IMG/VR virus record: IMGVR_UViG_3300048592_001406
Span: 1-47,166 of that record
Source: a virus
Length of the DNA stretch: 47,166 nt
Direction: 5' to 3' (one strand)
In this document: positions 8,286-16,309 of the stretch, piece by piece
How the letters are laid out: each line of letters begins with the position of its first letter
Position numbering within the stretch: the first letter of the stretch is position 1
The notes under the pieces: generated by a model
Database searches by the model: none
What the model saw: only the letters and a program-made list of their open reading frames with translations
What the model was told of the DNA's origin: nothing
Program-made: the position numbers and the translations under genes

Positions 8286-11200
8286 TTTTTTTTTAAGAGC
8301 GTATCGAGGCGGCGGCCCACGTGGTCGTGCAAATCCCGGCTGGCGGCATTGGCCGCGGCGAGCACTTCGTTGCGATCCGCCAGGCTGTCACCCCCGATGG
8401 AGAATTGCGTCGGTTTATCCGGTTCAGCTTGATTTTCGTTGACCGAGGTGGATTGGCCGGCGATAATTGGAGTAGAAGACTCGTCTGCTGGACCCGTTTG
8501 TCCCTTCGGGGATGCCGACCGGCTTAAGGACGGGTCTTCTTTTTTTGCCGTGATGTGCTGATCATAGAACCAGTTGCCGTTGTTGTCCTCGCGTACCTTG
8601 ATCCGCGATAGTGAGGCAACGCCGGCCAACCGGACATCCGCTTCAAAGTAGTGGTACATCCGCACGTTTTGCTCATCGCCAGCAGGTAGCTGAGACGAGT
8701 CGTACCGAGCCGACGCGATAATCTCGGGCAGTTTGGCCAGGGCTTTAACGGGCGCTTTGTCGGGCAGGTGACTGACCGCTTTCTTTAGCGACTTGCCGGA
8801 AACCTTGATCACCTTTCCTGTGTGTTGGTTGACGAACTCCTTGCCCTGCAGTTGAGTCTTAAAGAACTCCTTCGCATTGGCCAACATTTCGGGATCGGTT
8901 TCACCGAATTCCGTTCCGGTCACCTCGATGAACTTGCCCTCATCATCGCGCGGATGTTTTTCCGGATCGAAATCGACGGAAAAGGGCAGCGGATCGAACT
9001 CCGCCAGCACGTCGTCATCAACACGGTTGGCCAGCACGTAGCCGGCGGCCTCGTCGATCAACTCGGGGTCATGTTTGGCCGGCGGCTCGAGCCGGCCCTC
9101 CTTGAGCAGTTCCCACACCTTGGCCGCATAATCGGTACGGTCGTGATTGGCGCCGCTTTCATAGCCGCGGCCCAAGCCCAGCTCGGGGTACGCTCCGGCG
9201 ACTTCGCGGGCCGTGGCATCGAGCCCCGGCCACGTCGAATAATCCTTGCCGGCATCCTCCCACTTGTTAATCCGGTCGCGAGTCAGGCCGGTGAGATCGC
9301 GCGCCTGCTTCTTGGCATGTTCCCGCTCCAAGATGGCGTCGCGTTTCTCCTTCCAGACGAAATCGACCGCATCCGCCAGGTCGCTTGGATCGACGCCATG
9401 CTTTGCGGCGGCGTCGGTGATGGCGCTGCCAACTCTCGACTGTTGATTGAGCTGGCGCTTCTTCGGTTCCCATTCCGACGGGTCGAAGCTGGTCAGCTCC
9501 TTTTCGCGCTTCTTCTTCAGCGCGGAAAAGTGCCGCTTGAGTTGGCCGAGCTTCTTGCCCACCAGCGATTGCAGGCCGCCGCTTTTGAGGATCGTGCCAT
9601 CGGCGGAGATCTGGACCGGGAAGCCGCCCACGTGCTTTTTGCCGCCCTGCTCGCGGCCACCAATCGTGATCCAGCGGCCTTCGGCGGTTGCGGTGGAGAA
9701 CTGCAGGGCGCCGGCTTGCTCTGCCATGGGCAAGCTGCTGTCGCCGCGATCGAGCCAGCTTTTGAACTGCGCCATGGTCAGCGGCGTGATGATTCCCAGG
9801 CCTCGCCAGCCGGGCGAGTAATTCGACAGATAGCCTTGTCGGGCCGATTCCTGATCGGTCCAGCCGATCATGACTTTGTGCTCATCGAACGTGCCGGTAT
9901 CGCCACGGACCTGGTCGACCACAAACACCAGTTCGCTTTCCGGGTTCGGTCCAAGGAACACGTCGATGTGATCGCCGTCGGCCTCGCTCTGGGTCCGCTT
10001 GATGTAGCCGTAGTGATTCGCCAGAGGCGGCCACTGGGGGCGGCGCGAGGCGCCCTTGGGCGTCTCAATCGAGATGGGCAGGCCCTGCACCGTCACATGA
10101 GCGTGCCGATAGTTGCCGGCCAGCTGTTGGGCCGCGGACGGATCGGTGTCGACTTCGCGCGCCGCCGCATCGATGGTGTCGCCGAGGGAGTACTGCTGCG
10201 GCTGCTGACTGGGGTGCGGTGGCCGCGGTCCCCCAAGTTGCAGCGGCTGGCGCCCTGGCAATTGACCGGGCTGTTGCGGCTGCGCCTGACTTTGGGCGTT
10301 GGGCTGCCCCATGTCGCCCATCTGCTTGCCCACGGTTTCCAATAGCGGCCGGGGCTTGATCTGGTACCGCTGCGCCGCTTTCACGCCGTAATTCACGGCC
10401 GTCATCGGCCGGAGTTGCTGGCGATCGACCTGGCGGACAATCCCGCCCATTTCCTCGTCGCGGGTCGCCAGAAACGCCATGAAGGGGAACGAACGGCCGG
10501 AGAAGCCGCTGCCGGTTTCCGCCGCTTCCACCACTTCCCGCGGCACCAGCAGCCCGTCGAAAATGTCCCAATCGAGATCGCGGATCCAATCCTGAATTTG
10601 CGCGGTCTCAGCGATCGCCGCGGGCGGCACGTATTCGAACAGCAGATTGCCCTTGTCGTCGCGGTCGCTGGGCAAGGCGACGACGGCGCCGGAATAACGG
10701 CTCTCGCCCACTTCGCGGGCATAGTCTCGGGCCGAAATGACCGTGCCGTCCGGCTTGGTGAGCTTGCGGAACATCGGATAGCGGACCACGTCGCCAATCC
10801 AGGCGTCTTTCACGTTCCGCAGCCGGCGCAAGTCATACGCGCCGTTGTCCATGGCCTTGTCGTACCACGGCCCATAGGCATGCTCCAACAGCGGATCGCC
10901 GAACCGGCTGCCATGCTGCGCACGGTAAGTGAGCCACAGGCCTTGCGGTCCGACGAGGTACGCCTTGCCGCGGCCTTGCTGGGCCACGCCGTTGAGGTGA
11001 TTGACCGACACGCCGATCATCTGCGAGCCCTTCAACAGCGGCCGCGTGTCGACTGGGTGACGGTCCAGCAACTCGTCGAACACGATGCGGCCGCTGGTGT
11101 CGTCCAGCTTGTGCATCACCTCGTAGCCCGAGAAGCCGTAGCACTTCGCCTTGAGGAGTTTGCTGGCCGAAGTACTCCAGATCTTTTCCCACTGCTCTTG

Positions 11201-11449
11201 GACGAACCGGCAGACGGTGGGATCGGGGCCGGTGACTTCGACCTCGGCCGACATCAGCGGCGCGTTGCCGACGCAATAACCAAAATAGACCTGATTGTCG
11301 TACATCATCAGGTCCGCCCACGTGAGCGAAAACGGCGGCCGCTTCGCCAGAATGGAGGCGGTTATCGTTTTGGGCACGTTGACGTAATCGACGGTCAACG
11401 GCTCCTGGCGGAGCATTTTCCGTTTGAGCCAGTCCACTACGCCGGGCAT
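8267..11449 (-). CDS. Portal polyprotein: DUF935-type portal + InPase-like + polyvalent domains
   Basis: A 1060-residue protein (0-frame product). Residues ~1-385 match the Mu gp29/DUF935 portal type, which forms the dodecameric DNA channel of the head. A Gln/Pro-rich linker (~385-417) follows. Residues ~445-575 resemble the inorganic-pyrophosphatase-like domain of phage polyvalent proteins (HVTVQGLPISIETPKG, HYGYIKR, DHIDVFLGP, FDEHKVMIGW). Residues ~575-820 are helical and unassigned, and ~865-970 resemble an LPD3/barnase-EndoU-type polyvalent domain. The motif QYS/QFS/PFS/QFS lies at residues 419, 583, 822 and 1015, between these units. The ATG at 11449 has GGAG seven nt upstream; it overlaps the preceding gene by 13 nt. 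The C terminus carries the slip site leading to the gpF-like protein. Confidence 0.85.
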   Translation of the reverse strand: MPGVVDWLKRKMLRQEPLTVDYVNVPKTITASILAKRPPFSLTWADLMMYDNQVYFGYCVGNAPLMSAEVEVTGPDPTVCRFVQEQWEKIWSTSASKLLKAKCYGFSGYEVMHKLDDTSGRIVFDELLDRHPVDTRPLLKGSQMIGVSVNHLNGVAQQGRGKAYLVGPQGLWLTYRAQHGSRFGDPLLEHAYGPWYDKAMDNGAYDLRRLRNVKDAWIGDVVRYPMFRKLTKPDGTVISARDYAREVGESRYSGAVVALPSDRDDKGNLLFEYVPPAAIAETAQIQDWIRDLDWDIFDGLLVPREVVEAAETGSGFSGRSFPFMAFLATRDEEMGGIVRQVDRQQLRPMTAVNYGVKAAQRYQIKPRPLLETVGKQMGDMGQPNAQSQAQPQQPGQLPGRQPLQLGGPRPPHPSQQPQQYSLGDTIDAAAREVDTDPSAAQQLAGNYRHAHVTVQGLPISIETPKGASRRPQWPPLANHYGYIKRTQSEADGDHIDVFLGPNPESELVFVVDQVRGDTGTFDEHKVMIGWTDQESARQGYLSNYSPGWRGLGIITPLTMAQFKSWLDRGDSSLPMAEQAGALQFSTATAEGRWITIGGREQGGKKHVGGFPVQISADGTILKSGGLQSLVGKKLGQLKRHFSALKKKREKELTSFDPSEWEPKKRQLNQQSRVGSAITDAAAKHGVDPSDLADAVDFVWKEKRDAILEREHAKKQARDLTGLTRDRINKWEDAGKDYSTWPGLDATAREVAGAYPELGLGRGYESGANHDRTDYAAKVWELLKEGRLEPPAKHDPELIDEAAGYVLANRVDDDVLAEFDPLPFSVDFDPEKHPRDDEGKFIEVTGTEFGETDPEMLANAKEFFKTQLQGKEFVNQHTGKVIKVSGKSLKKAVSHLPDKAPVKALAKLPEIIASARYDSSQLPAGDEQNVRMYHYFEADVRLAGVASLSRIKVREDNNGNWFYDQHITAKKEDPSLSRSASPKGQTGPADESSTPIIAGQSTSVNENQAEPDKPTQFSIGGDSLADRNEVLAAANAASRDLHDHVGRRLDTLLKKKSPSKS
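8285..8291 (-). promoter_or_regulatory. Putative -1 ribosomal frameshift site, A AAA AAG
   Basis: The minus strand reads TTA AAA AAA AAG TCC in the portal frame, a run of nine A. The heptamer A AAA AAG is the classic bacterial -1 slip sequence (dnaX type). After slipping, GTC CCC ATC CAA continues open into the gpF-like gene; without slipping, the portal frame stops six codons later at 8267. No strong upstream Shine-Dalgarno-like stimulator is evident. Confidence 0.6.
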
Positions 11450-11688
11450 GAGGTGTCTCCGTTCCAGCCGCATTTCACGCACGGCAGCAGATTGAGTTTG
11501 ACTCCGCAATTGAGGCAGCGAATGCCCTCCACGCGCGTCGGCTCCGGTTGCTTGCCCGTGCACTGGCCGCGGGCAATGCGGTTGACGGTTTCGTGGTTCA
11601 CGCCGCACAGCCGCGCGATGGCGCGGCGGGATAACCGGCCAAAGGCGAGCAGTTCTTTGATGCGGGTGACCATCAGGACGGTGATCAT
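11437..11688 (-). CDS. Small HTH plus zinc-ribbon protein
   Basis: An 83-residue predicted DNA-binding protein. Residues ~8-42 form a resolvase-like helix-turn-helix (ELLAFGRLSRRAIARLCGVN, then HETVNRIARG). The C-terminal third has two CxxC pairs (CLNCG and CVKCG), forming a zinc ribbon. Similar small HTH/ribbon proteins are, from memory, widespread in planctomycetes. The ATG at 11688 overlaps the previous stop (ATGA), and its own stop overlaps the portal start, so it is translated with the structural genes. A regulator embedded in a virion operon is unusual. It might tune portal/late expression or act at DNA ends, but no target can be inferred from this sequence. Confidence 0.75.
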   Translation of the reverse strand: MITVLMVTRIKELLAFGRLSRRAIARLCGVNHETVNRIARGQCTGKQPEPTRVEGIRCLNCGVKLNLLPCVKCGWNGDTSCPA

Positions 11689-11972
11689 GTCTCTAGCTCC
11701 GTGGGCTCGTCGGCGCGGAACACGTGCACGTTGAGCCGGTCCAACTCTCGGCGGTGCGCTTCTTGCTCGCGTGTGAGGGCGGCAATCTTCTTGTCGTGTC
11801 GGCCGATCAGCTGCAACATCCTCCCCAGCTTGCGATCCATCGAACCCATCAGGCCGGTCATCTGGCACCACTGCCGATAGCTCATCGACAGCCAGCGCAT
11901 GAACCCGCCGCCCATGGCCAGCACGATGGCCGTTGTGACGCCGGCAGCAATTTCCCACCAGAAGATTGACAT
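11685..11972 (-). CDS. Small single-TM coiled-coil protein, holin/spanin-like
   Basis: A 95-residue protein with one N-terminal TM segment (about residues 5-27, EIAAGVTTAIVLAMGGG) and a charged helical C-terminal half likely to form a coiled coil (RKLGRMLQLIGRHDKKIAAL). The size and topology fit a class III-like holin or a lysis accessory protein. A structural membrane-anchored role is equally possible. It has AAGGA close to the ATG, follows the 59-residue gene by 16 nt, and is coupled to the HTH protein by ATGA. The nearby papain-like peptidase and nuclease genes support a lysis or entry block, but that is inference. Confidence 0.55.
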   Translation of the reverse strand: MSIFWWEIAAGVTTAIVLAMGGGFMRWLSMSYRQWCQMTGLMGSMDRKLGRMLQLIGRHDKKIAALTREQEAHRRELDRLNVHVFRADEPTELET

Positions 11973-11988
11973 TCCTTGTGCCCTGCCC

Positions 11989-12168
11989 TTAGTCGTCCAA
12001 TTCTTCGATCGTGAGCCTCACGCGCTCGTATCGCACCTGGTTTTGGCCGCTCGTCAGTTTCTCGGCCAGCAAGATGCACAAGTCTCGCGGGTCAATCCGC
12101 AAGCCTCGCCCGTGATCGATTGTCAAATCCGTCACGATGACTGCGCCGTTGCCGGTGTTAGTGACCAT
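11989..12168 (-). CDS. Small hypothetical protein (59 aa)
   Basis: A 59-residue protein beginning MVTNTGNGAVIVTDLTIDHG and ending ERVRLTIEELDD. It is beta/alpha mixed, mildly acidic, without Cys or TM. It is the first gene after the terminator at 12197-12238 and lies 16 nt before the TM/coiled-coil gene, so it probably opens the portal-containing transcription unit. The ribosome site is weak (GGGTCCGG). Coding character is supported by its fit between neighbours and the lack of another frame. Function unknown. Confidence 0.55.
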   Translation of the reverse strand: MVTNTGNGAVIVTDLTIDHGRGLRIDPRDLCILLAEKLTSGQNQVRYERVRLTIEELDD

Positions 12169-12196
12169 CGCGCCGGACCCTCGTGTCAGCCTTCGG

Positions 12197-12238
12197 AAAA
12201 AAGTACAGCCGGCCGCCCCGGAAATGGGGCTGGCCGGC
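12197..12238 (-). terminator. Strong intrinsic terminator after the nuclease gene
   Basis: The stem GCCGGCC-GCCCC (12208-12219) pairs with GGGGC-t-GGCCGGC (12226-12238) across a GGAAAT loop, 12 bp with one bulge. On the minus strand it is followed five nt later by TTTTTT (12202-12197). It ends the unit containing the nuclease and separates it from the portal unit. Confidence 0.85.
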
Positions 12239-12270
12239 GTCCTAGAGGATCTATCTGGCCGGTAATTGCC

Positions 12271-12918
12271 TCACTGCTGTGATCCGGCCCCGCTTTTTCT
12301 CCACTGCCATGGCGGAATCGGTTCGCGATCCGCCCACAAGCCGAGGCGGTTTTCTTTCGCCCTGTCCTGGTCCGCCCGGTAAGTCAGATCGCTGGAGTAA
12401 TCGGAGTACCAATGGCAATAGCCCTCGCGGACCAGACCGCGGTTGAGGCTGCCATACTCGGGCAAGAGAATCTCGCCGATCATGCGGCCGTAACGGTCGG
12501 GCTGTTCGCCGAGCACAGTCACCTGCTTGTTGAGCGCATGCTCTTTGGCTTTGGCGGTGGCTTCCGGCCCGTATGGCTGATCGTTCTCCGGCGCATCCAC
12601 ATGCTTCAGCCGTACGGTGACGAGCACTTTGCAGGTATCGGCGTCCAGAAATTGTGTCACCTTGCCGTGGATCTTCAGCGGCAGCTGCGAGCACTCGCAG
12701 GCCGCGCCGCATGGGCAGACCTTTGGCTTGGCGGCCTGGTGGAGAATCGAACGCGGTTGCTGCATGGGGATAGGCGTCAGCTCGCTGGCCTCGATCGAGC
12801 AACAGCAGCTCGCCGGCTCCGGCTGCCATGACGCCGCGGGTGGCATGAGGTGCCGTTGAATGAGCACGCCGATCACTATTCCCGGCAGCAGCGTAGGCAA
12901 GAATTTCAAGCGTTCCAT
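12271..12918 (-). CDS. Membrane-anchored staphylococcal-nuclease-like (thermonuclease) protein
   Basis: A 215-residue protein with an N-terminal TM or signal-anchor (residues ~7-22) followed by Cys-rich linkers (SCCC at 38-40; CPCGAACEC at 68-76). An SNase/TNase domain spans residues ~82-205. Matching catalytic positions are visible: Arg103 (VRLKHVDAPE), Glu119 (YGPEA) and Arg142/Arg145 (DRYGRMIGEI). The enzyme class cleaves DNA or RNA phosphodiesters with calcium. The anchor suggests action outside the cytoplasmic membrane. The ATG at 12918 has GGAAGG upstream. It is the last gene before a strong terminator. It could degrade host or competitor DNA at lysis, or be cargo; it is not a standard virion gene. 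Confidence 0.8.
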   Translation of the reverse strand: MERLKFLPTLLPGIVIGVLIQRHLMPPAASWQPEPASCCCSIEASELTPIPMQQPRSILHQAAKPKVCPCGAACECSQLPLKIHGKVTQFLDADTCKVLVTVRLKHVDAPENDQPYGPEATAKAKEHALNKQVTVLGEQPDRYGRMIGEILLPEYGSLNRGLVREGYCHWYSDYSSDLTYRADQDRAKENRLGLWADREPIPPWQWRKSGAGSQQ

Positions 12919-12991
12919 CTGTTACACCTTCCTGAATCGCGTTTTCCAGAGTCACCACACACAACACTTCATCCGCCGATCAAGATGCCGC

Positions 12992-13954
12992 TTAAATCGT
13001 CGGCTGCGGGATGCTGCCCACGCTCTGTGATCCGCTCGACGCGCCGCCGCTTCCCGTCGCAGCGAGCCCCGCGGATCCGCTGGGCGACGTATCGCCCGGC
13101 TGGCCGATCGTCCCGCCGGCAGCGGCCTTGTGCATCTCCACGCCCACCGCAGCCGCCGCCGGAGTGAGTCCCTCTCCCGACAGGCCGGCACTGCCGGGCA
13201 GCGGTCCGACCGGGTATTGCTTGAGGTTCGGCGTGATAAGGTTGGCCGGAATGCCGTTGAGGAACGGCCGCAAGTCATCCTCCGTCAACGTCGAAAAGAT
13301 CTGGCCGGGTGAATCGAGCGCCTCGATATTGAGGGTCACCATCTCCGGCTTGTAGGCGCGGTAATGCTCCTCGGTGAAGACGAACGTATCCTCGGGAGCC
13401 CGCACCGTGGCGGCAGGAATGGCCAACAACTCAATGGCCACCAGGTTGCGTATCTCGCGGAAATAGGCCCAGATCTGCTGTGCGAACAGGTTGGTGACCG
13501 TCAGCGCGAGGTTGTTATCCGAGTGCTGCATCATGTTGCACAGGGCAATCATGGTCAGCCGGTTATATTCCTTCAGCCAGCGGTTGCGGACGATCGTGCC
13601 CTCAAAATAAGGGACGGGGTGAATGTTCCACGGCTCGGGATGGGCCGACGAGTGGCCCTCTTCCAAGCGCCGCTCGTTGGATTCCTTCATCCGATTGACG
13701 AGGATCGACTGCACGCGATTGCAGACCTTGCCCAGCCGCTCGACGGTGTTGATCGACGGGGCTTGCTTGCGCTGCGCGTCGATGTGGGTCATGATGTAGA
13801 GCTGCGCCTGGCCGATCTCATCCACCAGGCCCCAGATGGCTTGGTTCTTGGTGCCGATGTTGTCGCCGAAGTTAGGCACGCCGAAGCCAAACTTGTTCCA
13901 CGGGTCCACGTCGTACAGCAGCGTGCGGTCGCTGCCAAACAGGGTCGATCCCAT
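12992..13954 (-). CDS. Hypothetical virion protein (320 aa)
   Basis: A 320-residue protein without TM or signal. Residues ~20-240 are mainly helical with conserved-looking segments (TVTNLFAQQIWAYFREIRNL, LVNRMKESNERR). The C-terminal ~60 residues are Gly/Ser/Ala/Pro low complexity. It lies between the collagen-like metalloprotease and the nuclease, in the tail-distal part of the virion operon. The ATG at 13954 is chosen because GGAG lies ten nt upstream; the TTG three codons earlier is too close to that site. Function unknown. The flexible C-terminal tail would suit a capsid- or tail-surface component. Confidence 0.55.
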   Translation of the reverse strand: MGSTLFGSDRTLLYDVDPWNKFGFGVPNFGDNIGTKNQAIWGLVDEIGQAQLYIMTHIDAQRKQAPSINTVERLGKVCNRVQSILVNRMKESNERRLEEGHSSAHPEPWNIHPVPYFEGTIVRNRWLKEYNRLTMIALCNMMQHSDNNLALTVTNLFAQQIWAYFREIRNLVAIELLAIPAATVRAPEDTFVFTEEHYRAYKPEMVTLNIEALDSPGQIFSTLTEDDLRPFLNGIPANLITPNLKQYPVGPLPGSAGLSGEGLTPAAAAVGVEMHKAAAGGTIGQPGDTSPSGSAGLAATGSGGASSGSQSVGSIPQPTI

Positions 13955-13969
13955 AACTGGCAATCTCCT

Positions 13970-15646
13970 TTAGCTGTGCTTCTCGTCGCTCCAGCCCATG
14001 CCAAAGCGTTTCTTGGCTTGCTGGCCGTGCAGAAGCTGTTTCTTGGTTTCCTCGATCCGGTTGGCATAGGCCTCCAAATCGGGGCACAATCCCACCTCGC
14101 GCCGGATCGCTTCCCGGTAGGCTTCTCCCTCCGGGTCCACTTCCGGCACGCGGACATACCGCGTCTCTGTCTTTTCCATCGGGGCCACAATGACGCTGGG
14201 CTCGGTGTGCAGCGGTACCGCCGCACACGGTCCTTCGTGCCCCGCGCCGCGAGTGCACACCCATCCCCCCGGCGGGCGACTGCATGGAAAGGGCGATTGC
14301 GGAGCAGGTGGCGCCACGTTGGCGCTGGCCGGCGGATGTTTGGGGATCTCCGGCACTTGGCGTCGATACCAGCGATCCCGGATCTCCTGGCCCAGTTCCT
14401 CGGGCAACGTCGGCAGGCCACGCTTGCGGAGTCGCCGCTTGACCAGTCGATACAGCAGCCATAGCCCGATCGATTGCGGCATACTCAATCCGAGCGCGGC
14501 GGCCGCGCCGGGTAGCAGGCGGTCCCGCAGTGAAAGCCCCTCTCCGTCGGCCCCATTCTTTCCAGGCTTGCCCGGCGGACCTGGCAGACCATTGACGCCT
14601 GGCTGGCCCTCCTTGCCGTCGACGCCGTTCTTTCCGTCTTTCCCTGGCAGGCCGTCCAAGGGCCGAGGCAGGTTCTCGACTGTCTTCTCCAGCTTGTCGA
14701 TCCGCTTGGTGAGCGGCGTTAGATCGACAGAGGTTTGCTTGACCGCCGCGGGGGGCTGCGCGTTGATGCGCGGCGCCGGCTGGGCCGTCACAGCGGCGGC
14801 CGGCGATGACTGGCGTTGTTGAAAGGGAGTCGGCAACCATTGGCGGAGCGGTGCGCCAGTCGGGCACACAAAACCGCCGCGGGCCGGATCGAACACGCAG
14901 CCCTCCCGCGCCACGATATGCTGCTCGCAGCGCGGGCAGCCGGCCTCCACCCATGCGAGCCAGCGAGCTTGCAGCTCGCCGAGGTCCAGGCCGTAGACCT
15001 CTTTGAACGCAGCACGTTGATCCGTGGCGCTGGCCCGCTCGAGGAATACCACCAGCGACCGCTTACCCTGGAGCTGGGCGAGAAAATCGCACACGCTAAA
15101 GCCCTGCGCGTAAAGCGCCATCACCTTGCCGGTGTCCTGCGGGTATTGGCGGATTTCGACCAGCTCTGGCAGGTTATAGAGCAGCCCGCGGGCAGAGCAT
15201 TGAAACAGAATCTGCCGCTGTCGATCCTGCTCGCTGGCCGCTTCGGTCATCACGCAAATGCCTTCGTCGATCCAGCGCGGCGACGGCTGCCGCAGGTGAG
15301 TCGCCATCACGGTATGCATGACCTCATGCGGCACTACGGCATCGATCAACCGCGCCGCCGGACCCTGGACACTCGACTCCCAACCGTAGACTTCGCCACG
15401 GTCGAACATCATGCTCGTCGCGCCGCCGCCGCTGGTATTGTCCTCCTTGACCGTGAAGGTGAGCGGACAGGGTGAATACCAGCGTGGATGCTTGTAGCCG
15501 AGCCACTCCTCCGACAACTCGGCGCGCGATCGCTCCGCGGTTTCGGCAATGGTTTGCTCCAGGTTCGCGGCATTGCCGGAGACGACGAAGTTTTCCGTCT
15601 TGACCGTTCCGAGCAGTAGGACAATCAATAGTGCGTTCATGGTCAT
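13970..15646 (-). CDS. Exported HExxH metalloprotease with collagen-like repeat
   Basis: A 558-residue multi-domain protein. A signal peptide (MTMNALLIVLLLG) leads into a gluzincin/peptidase-MA-like domain with HEVMH and a downstream WIDEG that would supply the third zinc ligand (~residues 105-130). CxxC appears at ~240 (CPRCEQH). At about residues 335-380 is a collagen-like Gly-x-y run (GLPGPPGKPGKNG and neighbours, ~13 triplets). A short hydrophobic stretch (SIGLWLLYRLVKRRLRKRG) then suggests a second membrane contact, followed by a helical basic C terminus. The start at 15646 overlaps the previous stop (ATGA). It probably acts on the cell surface or as a tail adhesin. Collagen-like segments occur in phage fibres. 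Confidence 0.75.
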   Translation of the reverse strand: MTMNALLIVLLLGTVKTENFVVSGNAANLEQTIAETAERSRAELSEEWLGYKHPRWYSPCPLTFTVKEDNTSGGGATSMMFDRGEVYGWESSVQGPAARLIDAVVPHEVMHTVMATHLRQPSPRWIDEGICVMTEAASEQDRQRQILFQCSARGLLYNLPELVEIRQYPQDTGKVMALYAQGFSVCDFLAQLQGKRSLVVFLERASATDQRAAFKEVYGLDLGELQARWLAWVEAGCPRCEQHIVAREGCVFDPARGGFVCPTGAPLRQWLPTPFQQRQSSPAAAVTAQPAPRINAQPPAAVKQTSVDLTPLTKRIDKLEKTVENLPRPLDGLPGKDGKNGVDGKEGQPGVNGLPGPPGKPGKNGADGEGLSLRDRLLPGAAAALGLSMPQSIGLWLLYRLVKRRLRKRGLPTLPEELGQEIRDRWYRRQVPEIPKHPPASANVAPPAPQSPFPCSRPPGGWVCTRGAGHEGPCAAVPLHTEPSVIVAPMEKTETRYVRVPEVDPEGEAYREAIRREVGLCPDLEAYANRIEETKKQLLHGQQAKKRFGMGWSDEKHS

Positions 15647-16227
15647 GGGCAGAGAGTGAATCTCGGCTCCCACAGGATCGACTTGGCTAGATCGCCCGGT
15701 TCGGTGATCCGGTCCGAGGCGTTTTGCACGGGATCGATGCCGCCGCCCAGACGGCAGGCGTTGGCCACGGCTTCGGAGCAGTATTCCGGGGCCGAGTGGG
15801 GACCGCCGTCGTCTGTGAAGTCTGGCTGGTAGGCGAGCCGGACAATGGGCAGGTGAGCCAGCGAGGCGTTGACAATGCCAGCGTAGGAGTACTGGCGTCC
15901 GGCTTTCGACAGCATGACCCGAATTGCGCTTTTGCGGTCGAACTTATCCTCCCACTCCGGTCGGATCGTGTACACGTCAATCCGGTTGGGGAATCGCTGG
16001 ACCTGGCTTTCCAGGGTCACCACACGACCGCCGCGAAATTCTCGCAGTTCCATGCACACCGGAGTCAAGTCCCACCATGCCAACAATGCAGCATGGGAGT
16101 ACTCCGTGCGACCCGCGGTCCGGATCAGCTTGGAACTGACGCCCCACGAACGGAACAACAACAGGCTCGCATTGCCTGCCGACCAGGGGTAAAGATCGTG
16201 AAGCTTGACGGTGCATGTCGCTGCCAT
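15643..16227 (-). CDS. YiiX/NlpC-P60-like papain-fold peptidase
   Basis: A 194-residue protein with the permuted papain-like pattern of the YiiX/DUF830 type. The candidate catalytic His45 lies in EYSHAALL, the nucleophile Cys150 in PEYCSEAVANAC. The SYAGIVNASLAHLP helix between them is typical. Family members hydrolyse amide or ester bonds, often in peptidoglycan. Here it may be the endolysin or a virion-associated wall hydrolase. It starts a transcription unit just after the terminator at 16256-16309 and is coupled (ATGA) to the metalloprotease gene. No signal peptide is visible, so release would need a holin. The enzyme family is fairly clear, the substrate is not. Confidence 0.7.
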   Translation of the reverse strand: MAATCTVKLHDLYPWSAGNASLLLFRSWGVSSKLIRTAGRTEYSHAALLAWWDLTPVCMELREFRGGRVVTLESQVQRFPNRIDVYTIRPEWEDKFDRKSAIRVMLSKAGRQYSYAGIVNASLAHLPIVRLAYQPDFTDDGGPHSAPEYCSEAVANACRLGGGIDPVQNASDRITEPGDLAKSILWEPRFTLCP

Positions 16228-16255
16228 AGCGCTGCCGACTTTGTTGCCCTGCTAA

Positions 16256-16309
16256 CAAAAAAAGGCGGCCACTCGGGATCGCACAAGCAATCCAAAGCAG
16301 CCGCCTTTT
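16256..16309 (-). terminator. Intrinsic terminator after the small tail gene
   Basis: AAAAGGCGGC (16260-16269) pairs with GCCGCCTTTT (16300-16309), with an inner GGAT/ATCC stem in the 30-nt loop. The minus strand continues with a T-rich run (TTTTTTTTGTT). It separates the tail genes from the peptidase unit. Confidence 0.75.

Noticed and set aside
8822-11734. Two long plus-strand open frames (8822-10345 and 10415-11734) opposite the portal gene
   Set aside because: They are antisense shadows of a GC-rich coding region: no ribosome sites, Leu/Arg/Ala-biased composition, no recognisable domains, while the minus frame has clear portal and InPase-like motifs.
16256-16263. A8 run as a third frameshift site
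   Set aside because: It lies between genes and forms the tail of an intrinsic terminator.
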